Both the position numbers and the translations under genes were made by a program. From the NCBI GenBank assembly GCA_012518475.1, contig JAAYSB010000006.1, positions 1 through 44,364 on the forward strand: DNA of 44,364 nucleotides, read 5' to 3'. Origin of the DNA: Intrasporangiaceae bacterium (GTDB lineage: Bacteria; Actinomycetota; Actinomycetes; Actinomycetales; Dermatophilaceae). This document shows, in pieces, positions 1-7,187 of this stretch (its first letter is position 1; every line of letters starts with the position of its first letter). Below the pieces are notes generated by a model that searched no databases, was not told the DNA's origin, and saw only the letters and a list, made by a program, of their open reading frames with translations.

Positions 1-1
1 G

Positions 2-256
2 GCCGGTGCTCCGATCACGACGCCGGCCCTGCTCATCAGCCTCGACGGCGACCAGCTCGGTCCGGCTGCCGGCGTCGACGGCCTGGCCGGCCTCTATGAC
101 CCGGCGACGCGGACCCGTTGGCACTACCCCGACAGCGAGGTCCCCGAGGGGGCCTCGAACGACCACGTCACGTGGGTCCGCTCACCGGCCCGGGTCGTCG
201 ACGAGATCGAGTCCTGGTGGGCGCGGTCCGGTGCCGGGTCCGCGTCCGGCGACTGA
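2..256 (+). CDS. alpha/beta hydrolase-like protein, C-terminal part (cut by window edge)
   Basis: An open frame enters from the left edge and stops at 254-256, giving 84 residues with no start in the window. The piece PALLISLDGDQLGP near its start looks like the strand carrying the catalytic acid of alpha/beta hydrolases, and the later NDHVTW followed by SPARVVDEIESWW resembles the catalytic-His region and the closing helix of that fold. These are pattern impressions; the nucleophile elbow lies outside the window. It converges on the next gene across a strong hairpin. The function could be any serine esterase, lipase or peptidase of the fold. An overlapping ATG-started frame (6-260) is Arg/Ser-rich and looks like a shadow. 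Confidence 0.5.
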   Translation, partial: AGAPITTPALLISLDGDQLGPAAGVDGLAGLYDPATRTRWHYPDSEVPEGASNDHVTWVRSPARVVDEIESWWARSGAGSASGD

Positions 257-265
257 ATGACAGAG

Positions 266-305
266 GGGGTATGCGCCGCTCACCGAGGTGAGCAGCGCAC
301 ACCCC
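266..305. terminator. hairpin between convergent genes, probable bidirectional terminator
   Basis: Nested inverted repeat: GGGGT (266-270) pairs with ACCCC (301-305), TGCGC (272-276) with GCGCA (295-299), and GCTCACC (278-284) with GGTGAGC (287-293), around a 2-nt loop and with two A/C mismatches. It lies between a plus-strand stop at 256 and a minus-strand stop at 332. There is no T-run, as is common for GC-rich actinomycete terminators. Confidence 0.6.
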
Positions 306-331
306 GACTGTGGTTGTGTCGGTACCGCCGT

Positions 332-742
332 TCAGGCGGCCTTCGGGCGGGTGAGCTGGCCCTCCCGCGCCACCCGGCCGGCGGGGACGAACGCGTCACT
401 CTCGATCGTCGATCCGGCAACGACCTTGGCGCCGGCGCCGACCTTGACGCGCGGGCCGATGACGGCCCGCGTGCCGACCACCGCGCCGCGCCCGATGTGA
501 GCCGCGGAGCCGATGACGGCACCGTCACCGATGACGGCGTCCTCGTCGATCCACGCACCTTCACCGATCCGGACCGACCGCGCCACGCGGGCGCCGCGGT
601 CGACATAGGCGCCCGGTGCGATCCGCGAGCTGGCGTCGACGGTCGCTCCACGCTCCACGAGCCCATCGCCGTTCGGGTGGTACGCATACGTGTGCAGGGT
701 GCCGTCGTCAGCCTCGATCTCGACGTACTTCTTCCTGGGCAT
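332..742 (-). CDS. bacterial transferase hexapeptide-repeat protein (left-handed beta-helix)
   Basis: The protein has 136 residues. From about residue 30 to 118 it is a run of imperfect hexapeptides of the [LIV]-G-x-x-x-x type (IGEGAW, IGDGAV, IGSAAH, IGRGAV, VGTRAV, IGPRVK), the signature of left-handed parallel beta-helix acyltransferases and gamma-carbonic-anhydrase-like proteins. The start at 742 is chosen because GGAAGGAGG lies just upstream; a longer frame reaching 1096 crosses a repeat hairpin and lacks homology-like sequence. No second domain is present, so the acceptor or metal site cannot be named. Paralogues of this size are often annotated only as transferase hexapeptide proteins. 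Confidence 0.8.
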   Translation of the reverse strand: MPRKKYVEIEADDGTLHTYAYHPNGDGLVERGATVDASSRIAPGAYVDRGARVARSVRIGEGAWIDEDAVIGDGAVIGSAAHIGRGAVVGTRAVIGPRVKVGAGAKVVAGSTIESDAFVPAGRVAREGQLTRPKAA

Positions 743-863
743 GACTGGCCTCCTTCCGAGTTCTGGGGGCAGACCCCATACGCCTGCCTCCCTCGTGCAA
801 CGAGTCAGCCCCTGCCGAGATTCCCGCCGCCCTGTAGCCCATTCACGGCCAGGCAACCCGTAA

Positions 864-889
864 CACAACCTGGTAATTGCCAGGTTGTG
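864..889. repeat. palindromic repeat family A, copy 1
   Basis: A perfect 10-bp inverted repeat, CACAACCTGG (864-873) and CCAGGTTGTG (880-889), encloses the loop TAATTG. The same arms and the same loop recur at 27457-27484. It lies 8 bases beyond the arfB stop on the minus strand and upstream of the hexapeptide gene, so it could end arfB transcription. Confidence 0.75.
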
Positions 890-897
890 GCACGGGG

Positions 898-1320
898 TCA
901 GGACCAGTCCCCGGAGCGACCCCGCTTGGTCTCGCCCCTGCGCTTCTTCTCCGCGAGCCGGCGTTCCTTCGAGCCCCGCGTGGGACGGGTGGCCCGACGC
1001 TCCCGGGCCGGTGGCGCCGCCGCCAGGGCGACGAGCTCGACGAGGCGGGCGCGGGCCGTGCGGCGGTTGGCGAGCTGGTTGCGGTGCTCCTGGCAAGCGA
1101 TCGTCAGCACGCCATCGGTGATGCGCGCGTCGAGGTTGAAGAGCATCCGCGCCCGCATCGCCTCGGTGAGGACTGCCGATCCGGCGATGTCCCAGGACAG
1201 CTCGACCCGGGAGTCCGCAGTGTTGACGCCCTGCCCACCCGGACCGGATGAGCGGGAGAAGCGTTCGCTCAGCTCCGAGGCCGGGATGACCAGCGACCGC
1301 GTCACCGCCAGGTCGTGCAT
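898..1320 (-). CDS. arfB: alternative ribosome-rescue factor / peptidyl-tRNA hydrolase ArfB
   Basis: A class I release-factor catalytic domain without codon-recognition domains, 140 residues, the usual ArfB/YaeJ length. The GGQ tripeptide that triggers peptidyl-tRNA hydrolysis sits in GPGGQGVN at about residues 26-33. The C-terminus is a basic tail rich in Lys and Arg (ERRLAEKKRRGETKRG), which in this family enters the empty mRNA channel of stalled ribosomes. The start at 1320 is preferred over the GTG at 1329 because a TAGTGT hexamer (1328-1333, minus strand) lies 7 bases upstream, consistent with a leaderless mRNA. Its role is non-stop ribosome rescue in the cytoplasm. Confidence 0.9.
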   Translation of the reverse strand: MHDLAVTRSLVIPASELSERFSRSSGPGGQGVNTADSRVELSWDIAGSAVLTEAMRARMLFNLDARITDGVLTIACQEHRNQLANRRTARARLVELVALAAAPPARERRATRPTRGSKERRLAEKKRRGETKRGRSGDWS

Positions 1321-1478
1321 GAGTTTCACACTAACGAGTGACGGCGACCGCGCGTCGTGGCCGTCCCGCGATCGTGGTTACCGACAGTAGGCAAGAGTGT
1401 GAGGCCGAGTCCGTTCCGGGGCGCTCGGTCTCCTCGCCCGCGGCCTGCACCCGGTCCTCACCACTGAGCCGCCTGACG

Positions 1479-2990
1479 TCACTCGGTGACGGGCTCGAGG
1501 TCGCTCGTCGCGGGGCCCTCGATGAGAGTGCCGTCCGGGGCGAAACGGGAGCCGTGCAGCGGGCAGTCCCACGACCGCTCGGCATCGTTCCAGGCGACCA
1601 CCCCGCCGAGGTGCGTGCAGACAGCGCTGAGTGCGCACGTCCGACCGTCGACGGTCGAGACCGCAGTCGGCCGCACCGGGTTGCCCTCGACCCGTCCGGC
1701 TCCTTCCCCCGGAGGGGTCTGGCCGCTCCCAGGCGCCGCGAGGCGGACCCGGTCACCGACGAGCCGGCCTCCGACTGAGGCGCCCTGGGCCGCGGTCTCG
1801 GTGATGTCGGCGGTCCGGATTCCCTTGGCGCGCAAGGCCTCTGCATAGGCGGGGGCGGAACCGAGGATGTCACCGGAGATGAGCTCGCCGGCGGCCGAGG
1901 CAAGGGCCATTCCCCACTTGTCGTATCCGGTGGCGACGAACAGCCGCTCGGCGGTCCCGGGTACCGCGCCGATGTGGGGCACCTGCGTCGTGAGGTGATA
2001 GTCCTGTGCCGACCACGACCAGGCCGGCTCGTCCACCGGCAGGTGCGACGAGGCCCACGCGTGGATCTCGTCGACGCGGGCCTGGGTCGAGCCGCCGTGA
2101 CCGACCTCGTGGCCGTTGCCCCCGACGAGGAGGAAGTCGCCCTCACCGGTGCTCGCGGTCCGCAGCGAACGGGTCGGGTCGTCGAGCGACAGTGACATGG
2201 ACTGCGGAACGTTCAAGAGGTCGGCAACCGGATACGCGAGGACATAGGACCGGTATGCCTTGATCCGGGCGAAGTCCAGGCTCCGGTCGAGCACCGGTGC
2301 CTGGGTCGCGAGAACGAGGTGCTCGGCGCGCACCTCACCCGCCGTCGTCGAGACCATCCAGGGCCGGGTGAAGGACGAGCCGGTCATCCGGATGCCCTCG
2401 ATGACACGGCCGCCGAAGGACTCCAGCTCGGCGACCAGGGCCCGCACGGTCGCGACGGGGTCGATCTGGGCCTGGTCGGGCAGGCCGATCGCGTCGAGCA
2501 CTGGGAAGGGGAGGTCGCCCTGTCCGACGTCGATGATCTCGAGGCCGGCGTCCCGGGATGCCTGTCGCTCCGCCTCGACGTCCTTGGCCCCGGACTCGGT
2601 CACCGCATACGTCATGGCCAGGCGGGTGTCGAAGGGGACGTCCCGCTCTCTGAGCAGATCGAGGAGCCACTCCTGTCCGGAACGGTTCGCAGCGATATAT
2701 GCGGCCACCGTCTCGGTCGAGGCGTGCCGAGCCAACCGCTGCAGCATCGAGCCCTGCAGGAGCGAGACCTTCGCGCTGCTGTGCCCGGTCGTGCCCGAGC
2801 CTGCCCGGCGTGCGTCGATGACCGTGGGGACCAGTCCGGCCCGGGCGAGGCGGACCGCGGTGCACAGGCCGGTCAGTCCGGCACCGACGATGAGCACCTC
2901 GACCCTCGCGGGAAGCTCACTGGGCGGGCCTGGGGTGTCGCCCGAGTTGCCCCACCACAGTGGCCGTCGGTCTGATCCTCTGATTCTCAT
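1479..2990 (-). CDS. FAD-dependent oxidoreductase with C-terminal Rieske [2Fe-2S] domain
   Basis: A protein of 503 residues with two domains. An N-terminal DAO-type FAD domain opens with the dinucleotide-binding motif GAGLTG (36-41), followed by the acidic strand end VIDARRAGSGTTGHSSAK. The C-terminal 70 residues form a Rieske domain with both ligand pairs: C458-x-H460 and C476-x-x-H479. This layout is known from YhfW-like proteins. Substrate is unknown; deamination or dehydrogenation with electron transfer to the cluster is the usual proposal. The start at 2990 (MRIRG) is chosen because the frame upstream (to 3413) runs through an intergenic hairpin and has no family-like sequence. It is flanked by repeats and appears monocistronic. 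Confidence 0.85.
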   Translation of the reverse strand: MRIRGSDRRPLWWGNSGDTPGPPSELPARVEVLIVGAGLTGLCTAVRLARAGLVPTVIDARRAGSGTTGHSSAKVSLLQGSMLQRLARHASTETVAAYIAANRSGQEWLLDLLRERDVPFDTRLAMTYAVTESGAKDVEAERQASRDAGLEIIDVGQGDLPFPVLDAIGLPDQAQIDPVATVRALVAELESFGGRVIEGIRMTGSSFTRPWMVSTTAGEVRAEHLVLATQAPVLDRSLDFARIKAYRSYVLAYPVADLLNVPQSMSLSLDDPTRSLRTASTGEGDFLLVGGNGHEVGHGGSTQARVDEIHAWASSHLPVDEPAWSWSAQDYHLTTQVPHIGAVPGTAERLFVATGYDKWGMALASAAGELISGDILGSAPAYAEALRAKGIRTADITETAAQGASVGGRLVGDRVRLAAPGSGQTPPGEGAGRVEGNPVRPTAVSTVDGRTCALSAVCTHLGGVVAWNDAERSWDCPLHGSRFAPDGTLIEGPATSDLEPVTE

Positions 2991-3044
2991 CGTTCCAGCG
3001 TCGCACCGTGACAACGGCGCTGTCAGTCGGCACCGACTGCGGTT

Positions 3045-3090
3045 CGTGGGTGGAGCTCGGGCGATCATCGTGACCCGCGCTCCACCCACG
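3045..3090. repeat. palindromic repeat family C, copy 1
   Basis: A perfect 12-bp inverted repeat, CGTGGGTGGAGC (3045-3056) and GCTCCACCCACG (3079-3090), with a 22-base loop. The whole element including the loop matches, in reverse orientation, the element at 7121-7174. It lies between two minus-strand genes. Confidence 0.7.
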
Positions 3091-3103
3091 GAATCCGACG
3101 TTG

Positions 3104-3883
3104 TCAGGTCGTCGGCTGGCGGAGCGGGATGTCGCGCAGTGTCCACCACGTTGCGACAGCCACGGCGACGATGACCACCGCCTGGAGCAGGAGTCCGAGG
3201 ATCAGGCCGGCGCCGCCGAAGAGCATCGCATTCGGCGATTCCCCGACGATCGTGATGCTTCGGGGCGTGGGAACGGCGATCATGGTGGCCGCGAACGGCA
3301 GGCCGACGGTGAGCGGGAGCAGCAGAGTGGCCCAGACGCCCAGTCGCTGGAACGTGGCGCCGACGAGGAAACCGCTCAACCCCATGACGATGAAGAGCAC
3401 CGCTGCACCCCACGCATACCCAGCGACTCCGTCATTGAGCACGGGGTTGTCTGTGCCGTCGCCGAACCCGTGGATCCAGTCCAGCCGACCGTAGACCGTT
3501 CGCTCGGCGAGAATGAGGGCCGTGCTGACCAGGGACAGGACGATCCCGACGACGACCGAGGTGAGCACGGCGGCCCTGATGAAGGACCGTCGGGTCATCC
3601 CCGCAGCGACCATGGGCCGCAGATAGGTCGTGACCATGACGATGTTCACCCCGAAGGCGATCCACATGAGGATCTGGGGCGCATACTGCAGCGCGGACAT
3701 GCTCGGCTCGACCGCGCGACTGACGATCGCGAGGATGGCGACGGCGAACACCGAGACCGTGACGATGGTCCAGAGAGCCACGACGACGTGGCTGTGGAGC
3801 ATGATCCGGGCCACGCGCAGCCACTGCGGGGGGCCGATCGCACGGGTGGAGGAACGCGAGAGGGTTGGACTGGTGGCGCTCAT
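3104..3883 (-). CDS. ABC transporter permease-like membrane protein
   Basis: A polytopic protein of 259 residues with about six hydrophobic segments (roughly 32-53, 68-88, 103-125, 155-178, 184-206, 220-246). It has no catalytic motif. Its identity as a permease rests on context: its ATG overlaps the stop of the ABC ATPase frame by 4 bases (3880-3883), and that frame in turn overlaps a GntR-type regulator. Regulator-ATPase-permease order is typical of the YtrA-type systems of Gram-positive bacteria. The substrate cannot be read from sequence. If the ATPase upstream is truly broken, this permease may be non-functional or use another ATPase. Confidence 0.65.
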   Translation of the reverse strand: MSATSPTLSRSSTRAIGPPQWLRVARIMLHSHVVVALWTIVTVSVFAVAILAIVSRAVEPSMSALQYAPQILMWIAFGVNIVMVTTYLRPMVAAGMTRRSFIRAAVLTSVVVGIVLSLVSTALILAERTVYGRLDWIHGFGDGTDNPVLNDGVAGYAWGAAVLFIVMGLSGFLVGATFQRLGVWATLLLPLTVGLPFAATMIAVPTPRSITIVGESPNAMLFGGAGLILGLLLQAVVIVAVAVATWWTLRDIPLRQPTT

Positions 3884-4786
3884 GAGACCTTCTCCTTCGC
3901 GACGGTGGGGTCGCTGGACTCCGTGGTGGTCAGATGGATGAAGAGGTCCTGGAGGGGAACTCCGGAGACGGCCAACCCCGCGCGCTCGAGCTCGGCGGCG
4001 TGATCGGCGGCGGTGGAACCGAAGAGCGTGACCTCCCGGGTCGGGCCGAGCGATCGACCGGCGACGACGGGCAGTCCGCGGGTGGCCGACTCGACGGCAT
4101 CGGCCGGGCCGGTGATGGTCAGGCCCCGCTGACGCAGCTCCTCGGCCTCCCCCGAGAGCAGGACCCGGCCTTCGTGGAGGATCGTCACAGTCTCGAGGAG
4201 ATGCTCGACCTCGCTGATGAGGTGTGTCGAGAGGATGATGGTCCGCCCGGACTCGGCGAACTCGGCGAGAAGCAGGTCACCGAACCGCTGCCGGGAGGGA
4301 GCGTCGAGGCCGAGGTGGACCTCGTCGAACATCGTCACTGGCGCCCCCGAGGCCAGTCCGAGCGCGATCCCGACGGCGGATCGCTGTCCGCGGGAGAGCC
4401 CCCGGCTTGCGCTTGGGCGAGACCCCGAACTCAGCGAGTATCGCCTCGGCGACGGATCGGTCGAAGTGCGGTCGCAGCGTCTCGTGCACGTCGGGGGTCA
4501 CTGAGATCTTCTCGTCCGCGACCACGTCGCCGGACTCACGGATCAGGCAGACCTGCTCCATGACGGCCTCGTCCTCATAGGCGAGCCGACCCCCGACCTT
4601 CACCTCGCCGGAGGTGGGCCGCAGCATCGAGGCCACGAGGGAGAGCAGGGTCGTCTTGCCGGCTCCGTTGCGTCCGAGCAGTCCGTGGATCCGGCCGGCG
4701 CCGAGCTCCACAGAGACGTCGGTGAGTGCGCGGGTGCCGCCATAGGCGTGGGTGACGCGTTCGGTCGCCACCGTGAGGCCGGTCAT
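3880..4786 (-). pseudogene. ABC transporter ATP-binding protein, interrupted by a single-base frameshift
   Basis: Two overlapping minus-strand frames together make one ABC ATPase of about 300 residues. The first (from 4786) holds Walker A GRNGAGKTT (residues 38-46) and reads sensibly to SPKRKPG. The second continues with the signature LSRGQ, the Walker B-like VTMFDEVHLGLD and the His-switch region TIILSTHLISEVEHL. The frame changes at the run of five C (4399-4403 on the plus strand); removing one base would join KPG to LSRGQ. A homopolymer of this kind suits either a sequencing error or a real indel. The operon neighbours overlap by 4 bases on both sides, which argues that the intact gene was translated with them. 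Confidence 0.8.
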
Positions 4787-5163
4787 GAGGTCCCCTCCTT
4801 GTCGAGGTGGTCGGCGTGGGTGTGGACGTATGCGGTGAGCTCGTCGGCGCGAATGCCGAGCTGCTGGGCCTCACGCAGGACAGGAGCGAGCCGCTCGCTG
4901 TAGAACGCCTCGCGTCGTTCGGCGCGGAGCCGATCCGGAGCCCCGGCAGTGACGAACATGCCGAGACCGCGGCGCTTCTCGAGGACGCCCTCAGCGACGA
5001 GCTCGGCGAAGGCCTTGGCGGCGGTCGCCGGATTGATCCGATAGGTCGTCGCGTACTGCGTCGTCGACATGACCTGGTCCCCCTCGCTCAAGGCGCCGGA
5101 GAGGATCTCGCCGCGGATTGCCTCAGCGATCTGGACGTAGATCGGGTGGCGGCTCTCGAACAT
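4783..5163 (-). CDS. GntR-family transcriptional regulator, YtrA type
   Basis: A protein of 126 residues: an N-terminal winged helix-turn-helix (about 1-72, beginning PIYVQIAEAIRGEILSGAL) and only a short helical tail of about 50 residues. That short C-terminus defines the YtrA subfamily, whose members usually repress an ABC transporter in their own operon. Here the stop overlaps the ATPase start by 4 bases. AGGAG lies upstream of the ATG. A perfect inverted repeat, TGGTTCATT-N8-AATGAACCA, lies 17-42 bases upstream of the start and is a natural autoregulatory operator. Confidence 0.9.
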   Translation of the reverse strand: MFESRHPIYVQIAEAIRGEILSGALSEGDQVMSTTQYATTYRINPATAAKAFAELVAEGVLEKRRGLGMFVTAGAPDRLRAERREAFYSERLAPVLREAQQLGIRADELTAYVHTHADHLDKEGTS

Positions 5164-5179
5164 GCCGGCTCCTGTCTAT

Positions 5180-5205
5180 TGGTTCATTGCACGACTAATG
5201 AACCA
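5180..5205 (-). promoter_or_regulatory. putative GntR/YtrA operator
   Basis: TGGTTCATT (5180-5188) and AATGAACCA (5197-5205) form a perfect 9-bp inverted repeat with an 8-base spacer, directly upstream of the regulator gene. It is AT-rich against a GC-rich background. Autoregulation by the adjacent regulator is inferred from family behaviour. Confidence 0.65.
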
Positions 5206-5239
5206 TAGAAGTCCCGGCCCTCTCAACGCCTGTGCATGC

Positions 5240-5374
5240 CGGGTGGAGGTGCGGGGCGACAGAGGTGCGACGTGGGGAACCTCCACCCGCGGCAAGGGTG
5301 GGCTGGCCGAGGGGGAAGCCTTGGCTGGGTGGAGGCGCGCGGCGACAGAGGTGCGACGTGGGGAACCTCCACCC
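5240..5374. repeat. palindromic repeat family D, two tandem copies
   Basis: Copy 1 (5240-5289) has arms CGGGTGGAGGT and ACCTCCACCCG with a 28-base loop. Copy 2 (5327-5374) has arms GGGTGGAGG and CCTCCACCC. The loops share the block GCGACAGAGGTGCGACGTGG, so the copies are related over their whole length. Starts are 87 bases apart, with an unrelated 37-base spacer. They lie just past the stop of a truncated thioesterase-like frame and upstream of the GntR operon. Confidence 0.75.
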
Positions 5375-5418
5375 GCTGGGAGGGGGGCGGAGTCAGCCGA
5401 GGGAGCGGTGTGTCTACG

Positions 5419-5577
5419 TCAGTCGTCGCTGATCGAGAAGGTCGCGCCCCCGTGCACCCCGCCATTGGTATCGGTATGCGTCGCGTCCGTCGTCACCGCC
5501 AGCCCGGCATCGTGGCCGGACCGGCCGGTCTCGGTGGTCGACCCGTGGATGCCGAGGTGCTCGAGGAACCCGCCCAA
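5419..5577 (-). pseudogene. truncated hotdog-fold thioesterase (PaaI-like), N-terminal half only
   Basis: A 52-residue frame from TTG at 5577 to a stop at 5419. The sequence FLEHLGI near the start and TNGGVHGGATFSISDD at the end match the first half of a PaaI-type hotdog thioesterase, in which H-G-G lies on the central helix. Full-length members have about 130-150 residues and continue past this helix with several strands. Here a stop follows at once, and the sequence beyond runs into the family D repeats. It starts four bases past the preceding gene's stop. I read it as a remnant whose 3' half was lost; a real short peptide is less likely. Start choice is uncertain. Confidence 0.5.
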
Positions 5578-5580
5578 GGC

Positions 5581-6093
5581 TCATCGCGGACCCTCCCCGG
5601 GACGCAGCGCTTGGCCGCGGATCTCGGCGTGCAAGGACTCGAGGACCTTGCTCTGCTCACCGGCCTGTCGCGCCAGCTGCTCGAACTCCCGCGCGTCCAG
5701 GCCCAGCTCGTCGGAGTACTCGACGAGGGTCTCCCAGAGACCCTGCTTGCCGTTGACCGCTGAGCGGAGCAGCTCGAGCTCGAGCAGCGGCGTCATGGGG
5801 GAACCGGAGCAGAGGCGGCCGTTCGGCTTCAGGCGGCCCACGGCCTCGCCGAGCTGGGCCAGGAGGACCTTCGGAAGAGGCTGGGTCAGGCCGAGGTCGT
5901 CGATGAGAGCGGCCAGCCGCCCGTGCTCCTCGTCGATCTCTCCTGCCACCCGGGTGAGATCGGGGGAGAGAGGGCTGCTGGCATACCACTGCGCCATCTT
6001 CTTGCTGCGGGCGCGGCCGGCCGTGGCGCCGGTGAGGTGGTCGGACAGATAGGTCTGGAGCAGAGCGCGGTCGATCGTCGAGGGAATTGCCAT
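5581..6093 (-). CDS. uncharacterised helical protein (ferritin-like in pattern)
   Basis: A protein of 170 residues that is mostly amphipathic helix by pattern. The N-terminal YLSDHLTGATAGRARSKK, the central EIDEEHGRLAALIDDLG and the later ELELLRSAVNGKQGLWETL resemble a widespread family of small helical-bundle proteins in actinomycetes with no assigned reaction. Two E-x-x-H-like positions (E in EIDEEH, and its H) recall ferritin-like di-metal sites, but I cannot show a complete set of ligands. The start at 6093 is supported by a TACGGT hexamer 6 bases upstream (leaderless). It probably shares a transcript with the thioesterase remnant downstream. Confidence 0.6.
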   Translation of the reverse strand: MAIPSTIDRALLQTYLSDHLTGATAGRARSKKMAQWYASSPLSPDLTRVAGEIDEEHGRLAALIDDLGLTQPLPKVLLAQLGEAVGRLKPNGRLCSGSPMTPLLELELLRSAVNGKQGLWETLVEYSDELGLDAREFEQLARQAGEQSKVLESLHAEIRGQALRPGEGPR

Positions 6094-6339
6094 GTCTCGA
6101 CCGTAGGCCCTGTCCGTGCCGTGCTGCCCACCCTCGGGGGTGGGAGTCAGTGCCCTGCCTCCTCCGCCCCCGCCTGGAAGACCGGGAGATCAGCTGAGGC
6201 CGATCCGGACTCAGCTGCCGAGGTGTGGACCGATCGCAGGATGCACTCCTGGTTACTGACTGGTGCTTCCCAGCCTGATCGAACGCCGCCTCGGGCACAT
6301 CGGGTTCAACCCCTGATCGCACCCGTGGGGGCAGGTCCG

Positions 6340-7098
6340 TCACACGGACGTGCTCGACCACTTCTCCAGGACGGCGTCGGCGAACGCGGCGTGCAGCGTC
6401 GTGCTCGGGTGGAAGCCGTCCCCGGCGAACATCTCCGCGGCCAGCGGTCCGTCCGCGTCGATGCGGAACGCCCGCTCGCGCTCCTCGATGAGCGCGGTGC
6501 TGATGACGTTGAAGGCCCGTCCCCGCCACCCCAGTCCGTCGGCGAGGGGGCGGGGAAACGCAGGAAAGTGTTCCAGCGGCGGGATCCCGAGCAGGCAGAC
6601 GCGGGCAGTGGGGGCCGCCGCGAGGACGGCGTCGAGCAGGGCAGTGAACTCACGGCGGAACCGCGCCGCGCTGTGCAGGTTCTTCAGGTCGTTGACCCCG
6701 ACGGAGAGGAAGACCAGATCGGCATCGTGCAGCACCGTCTCGTCGACGAGCTCGATCGCCGTCCCGGCCGTTGCTCCGGTGCGGGCGCACGCGACCCACT
6801 CGACGGTCGCCCTGTGATGGCGGGCCAGCCGCTCCGCGAGCTGCCCGGCGACGCTCGAGCGGTGGTGGTCGATCGCGTACCCCGCGGTGACGCTGTCGCC
6901 GAGGGCGACGACCTTCATCCGGCGCTCTCCGTCGCCGACCTCACCGATGGTCCCCTCCGCGTCGCCGAACCGGGGGATCGTCCGGATGAGGCGATATCCC
7001 TGGAGCGGCATGACCGGAGCACCGAGGACCCACCACGGCACCTGGCTGGGCAGGTGCTCGCGGGCCCGGGACAGGCGCGAGAGGTCGGGGCGGCGCAT
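6340..7098 (-). CDS. SGNH/GDSL-family hydrolase
   Basis: A protein of 252 residues. The GDSL block appears as VVALGDSVTAGYA with the nucleophile Ser69. GVND near residues 133-136 is block III, with the oxyanion Asn. DGFHPS near the C-terminus supplies the Asp227/His230 pair. This complete set supports an active serine esterase or lipase. No signal peptide is evident, although residues 20-30 are hydrophobic. The start at 7098 is preferred over the longer frame because a TACGAT hexamer lies 6 bases upstream and the longer frame runs through a repeat hairpin. Substrate unknown. Confidence 0.88.
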   Translation of the reverse strand: MRRPDLSRLSRAREHLPSQVPWWVLGAPVMPLQGYRLIRTIPRFGDAEGTIGEVGDGERRMKVVALGDSVTAGYAIDHHRSSVAGQLAERLARHHRATVEWVACARTGATAGTAIELVDETVLHDADLVFLSVGVNDLKNLHSAARFRREFTALLDAVLAAAPTARVCLLGIPPLEHFPAFPRPLADGLGWRGRAFNVISTALIEERERAFRIDADGPLAAEMFAGDGFHPSTTLHAAFADAVLEKWSSTSV

Positions 7099-7120
7099 GT
7101 GCCGATCGTAGGCGGCGCTG

Positions 7121-7174
7121 ACTTCGTGGGTGGAGTGCGGGTGACGATGGTCGCCCGACGTCCACCCACGAGGT
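7121..7174. repeat. palindromic repeat family C, copy 2 (inverted relative to copy 1)
   Basis: Arms at 7121-7134 and 7161-7174 (14 bp with one wobble) share CGTGGGTGGA/TCCACCCACG with the element at 3045-3090. Read on the minus strand, the 26-base loop is nearly identical to the loop of copy 1 (TCGGGCGA-CATCGT-ACCCGC). It lies between two minus-strand genes. Confidence 0.7.
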
Positions 7175-7187
7175 GGGGGATGGATGG

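Noticed and set aside
5240..5374. CRISPR array
   Set aside because: Only two repeats, each longer than CRISPR repeats and fully palindromic; no cas genes.
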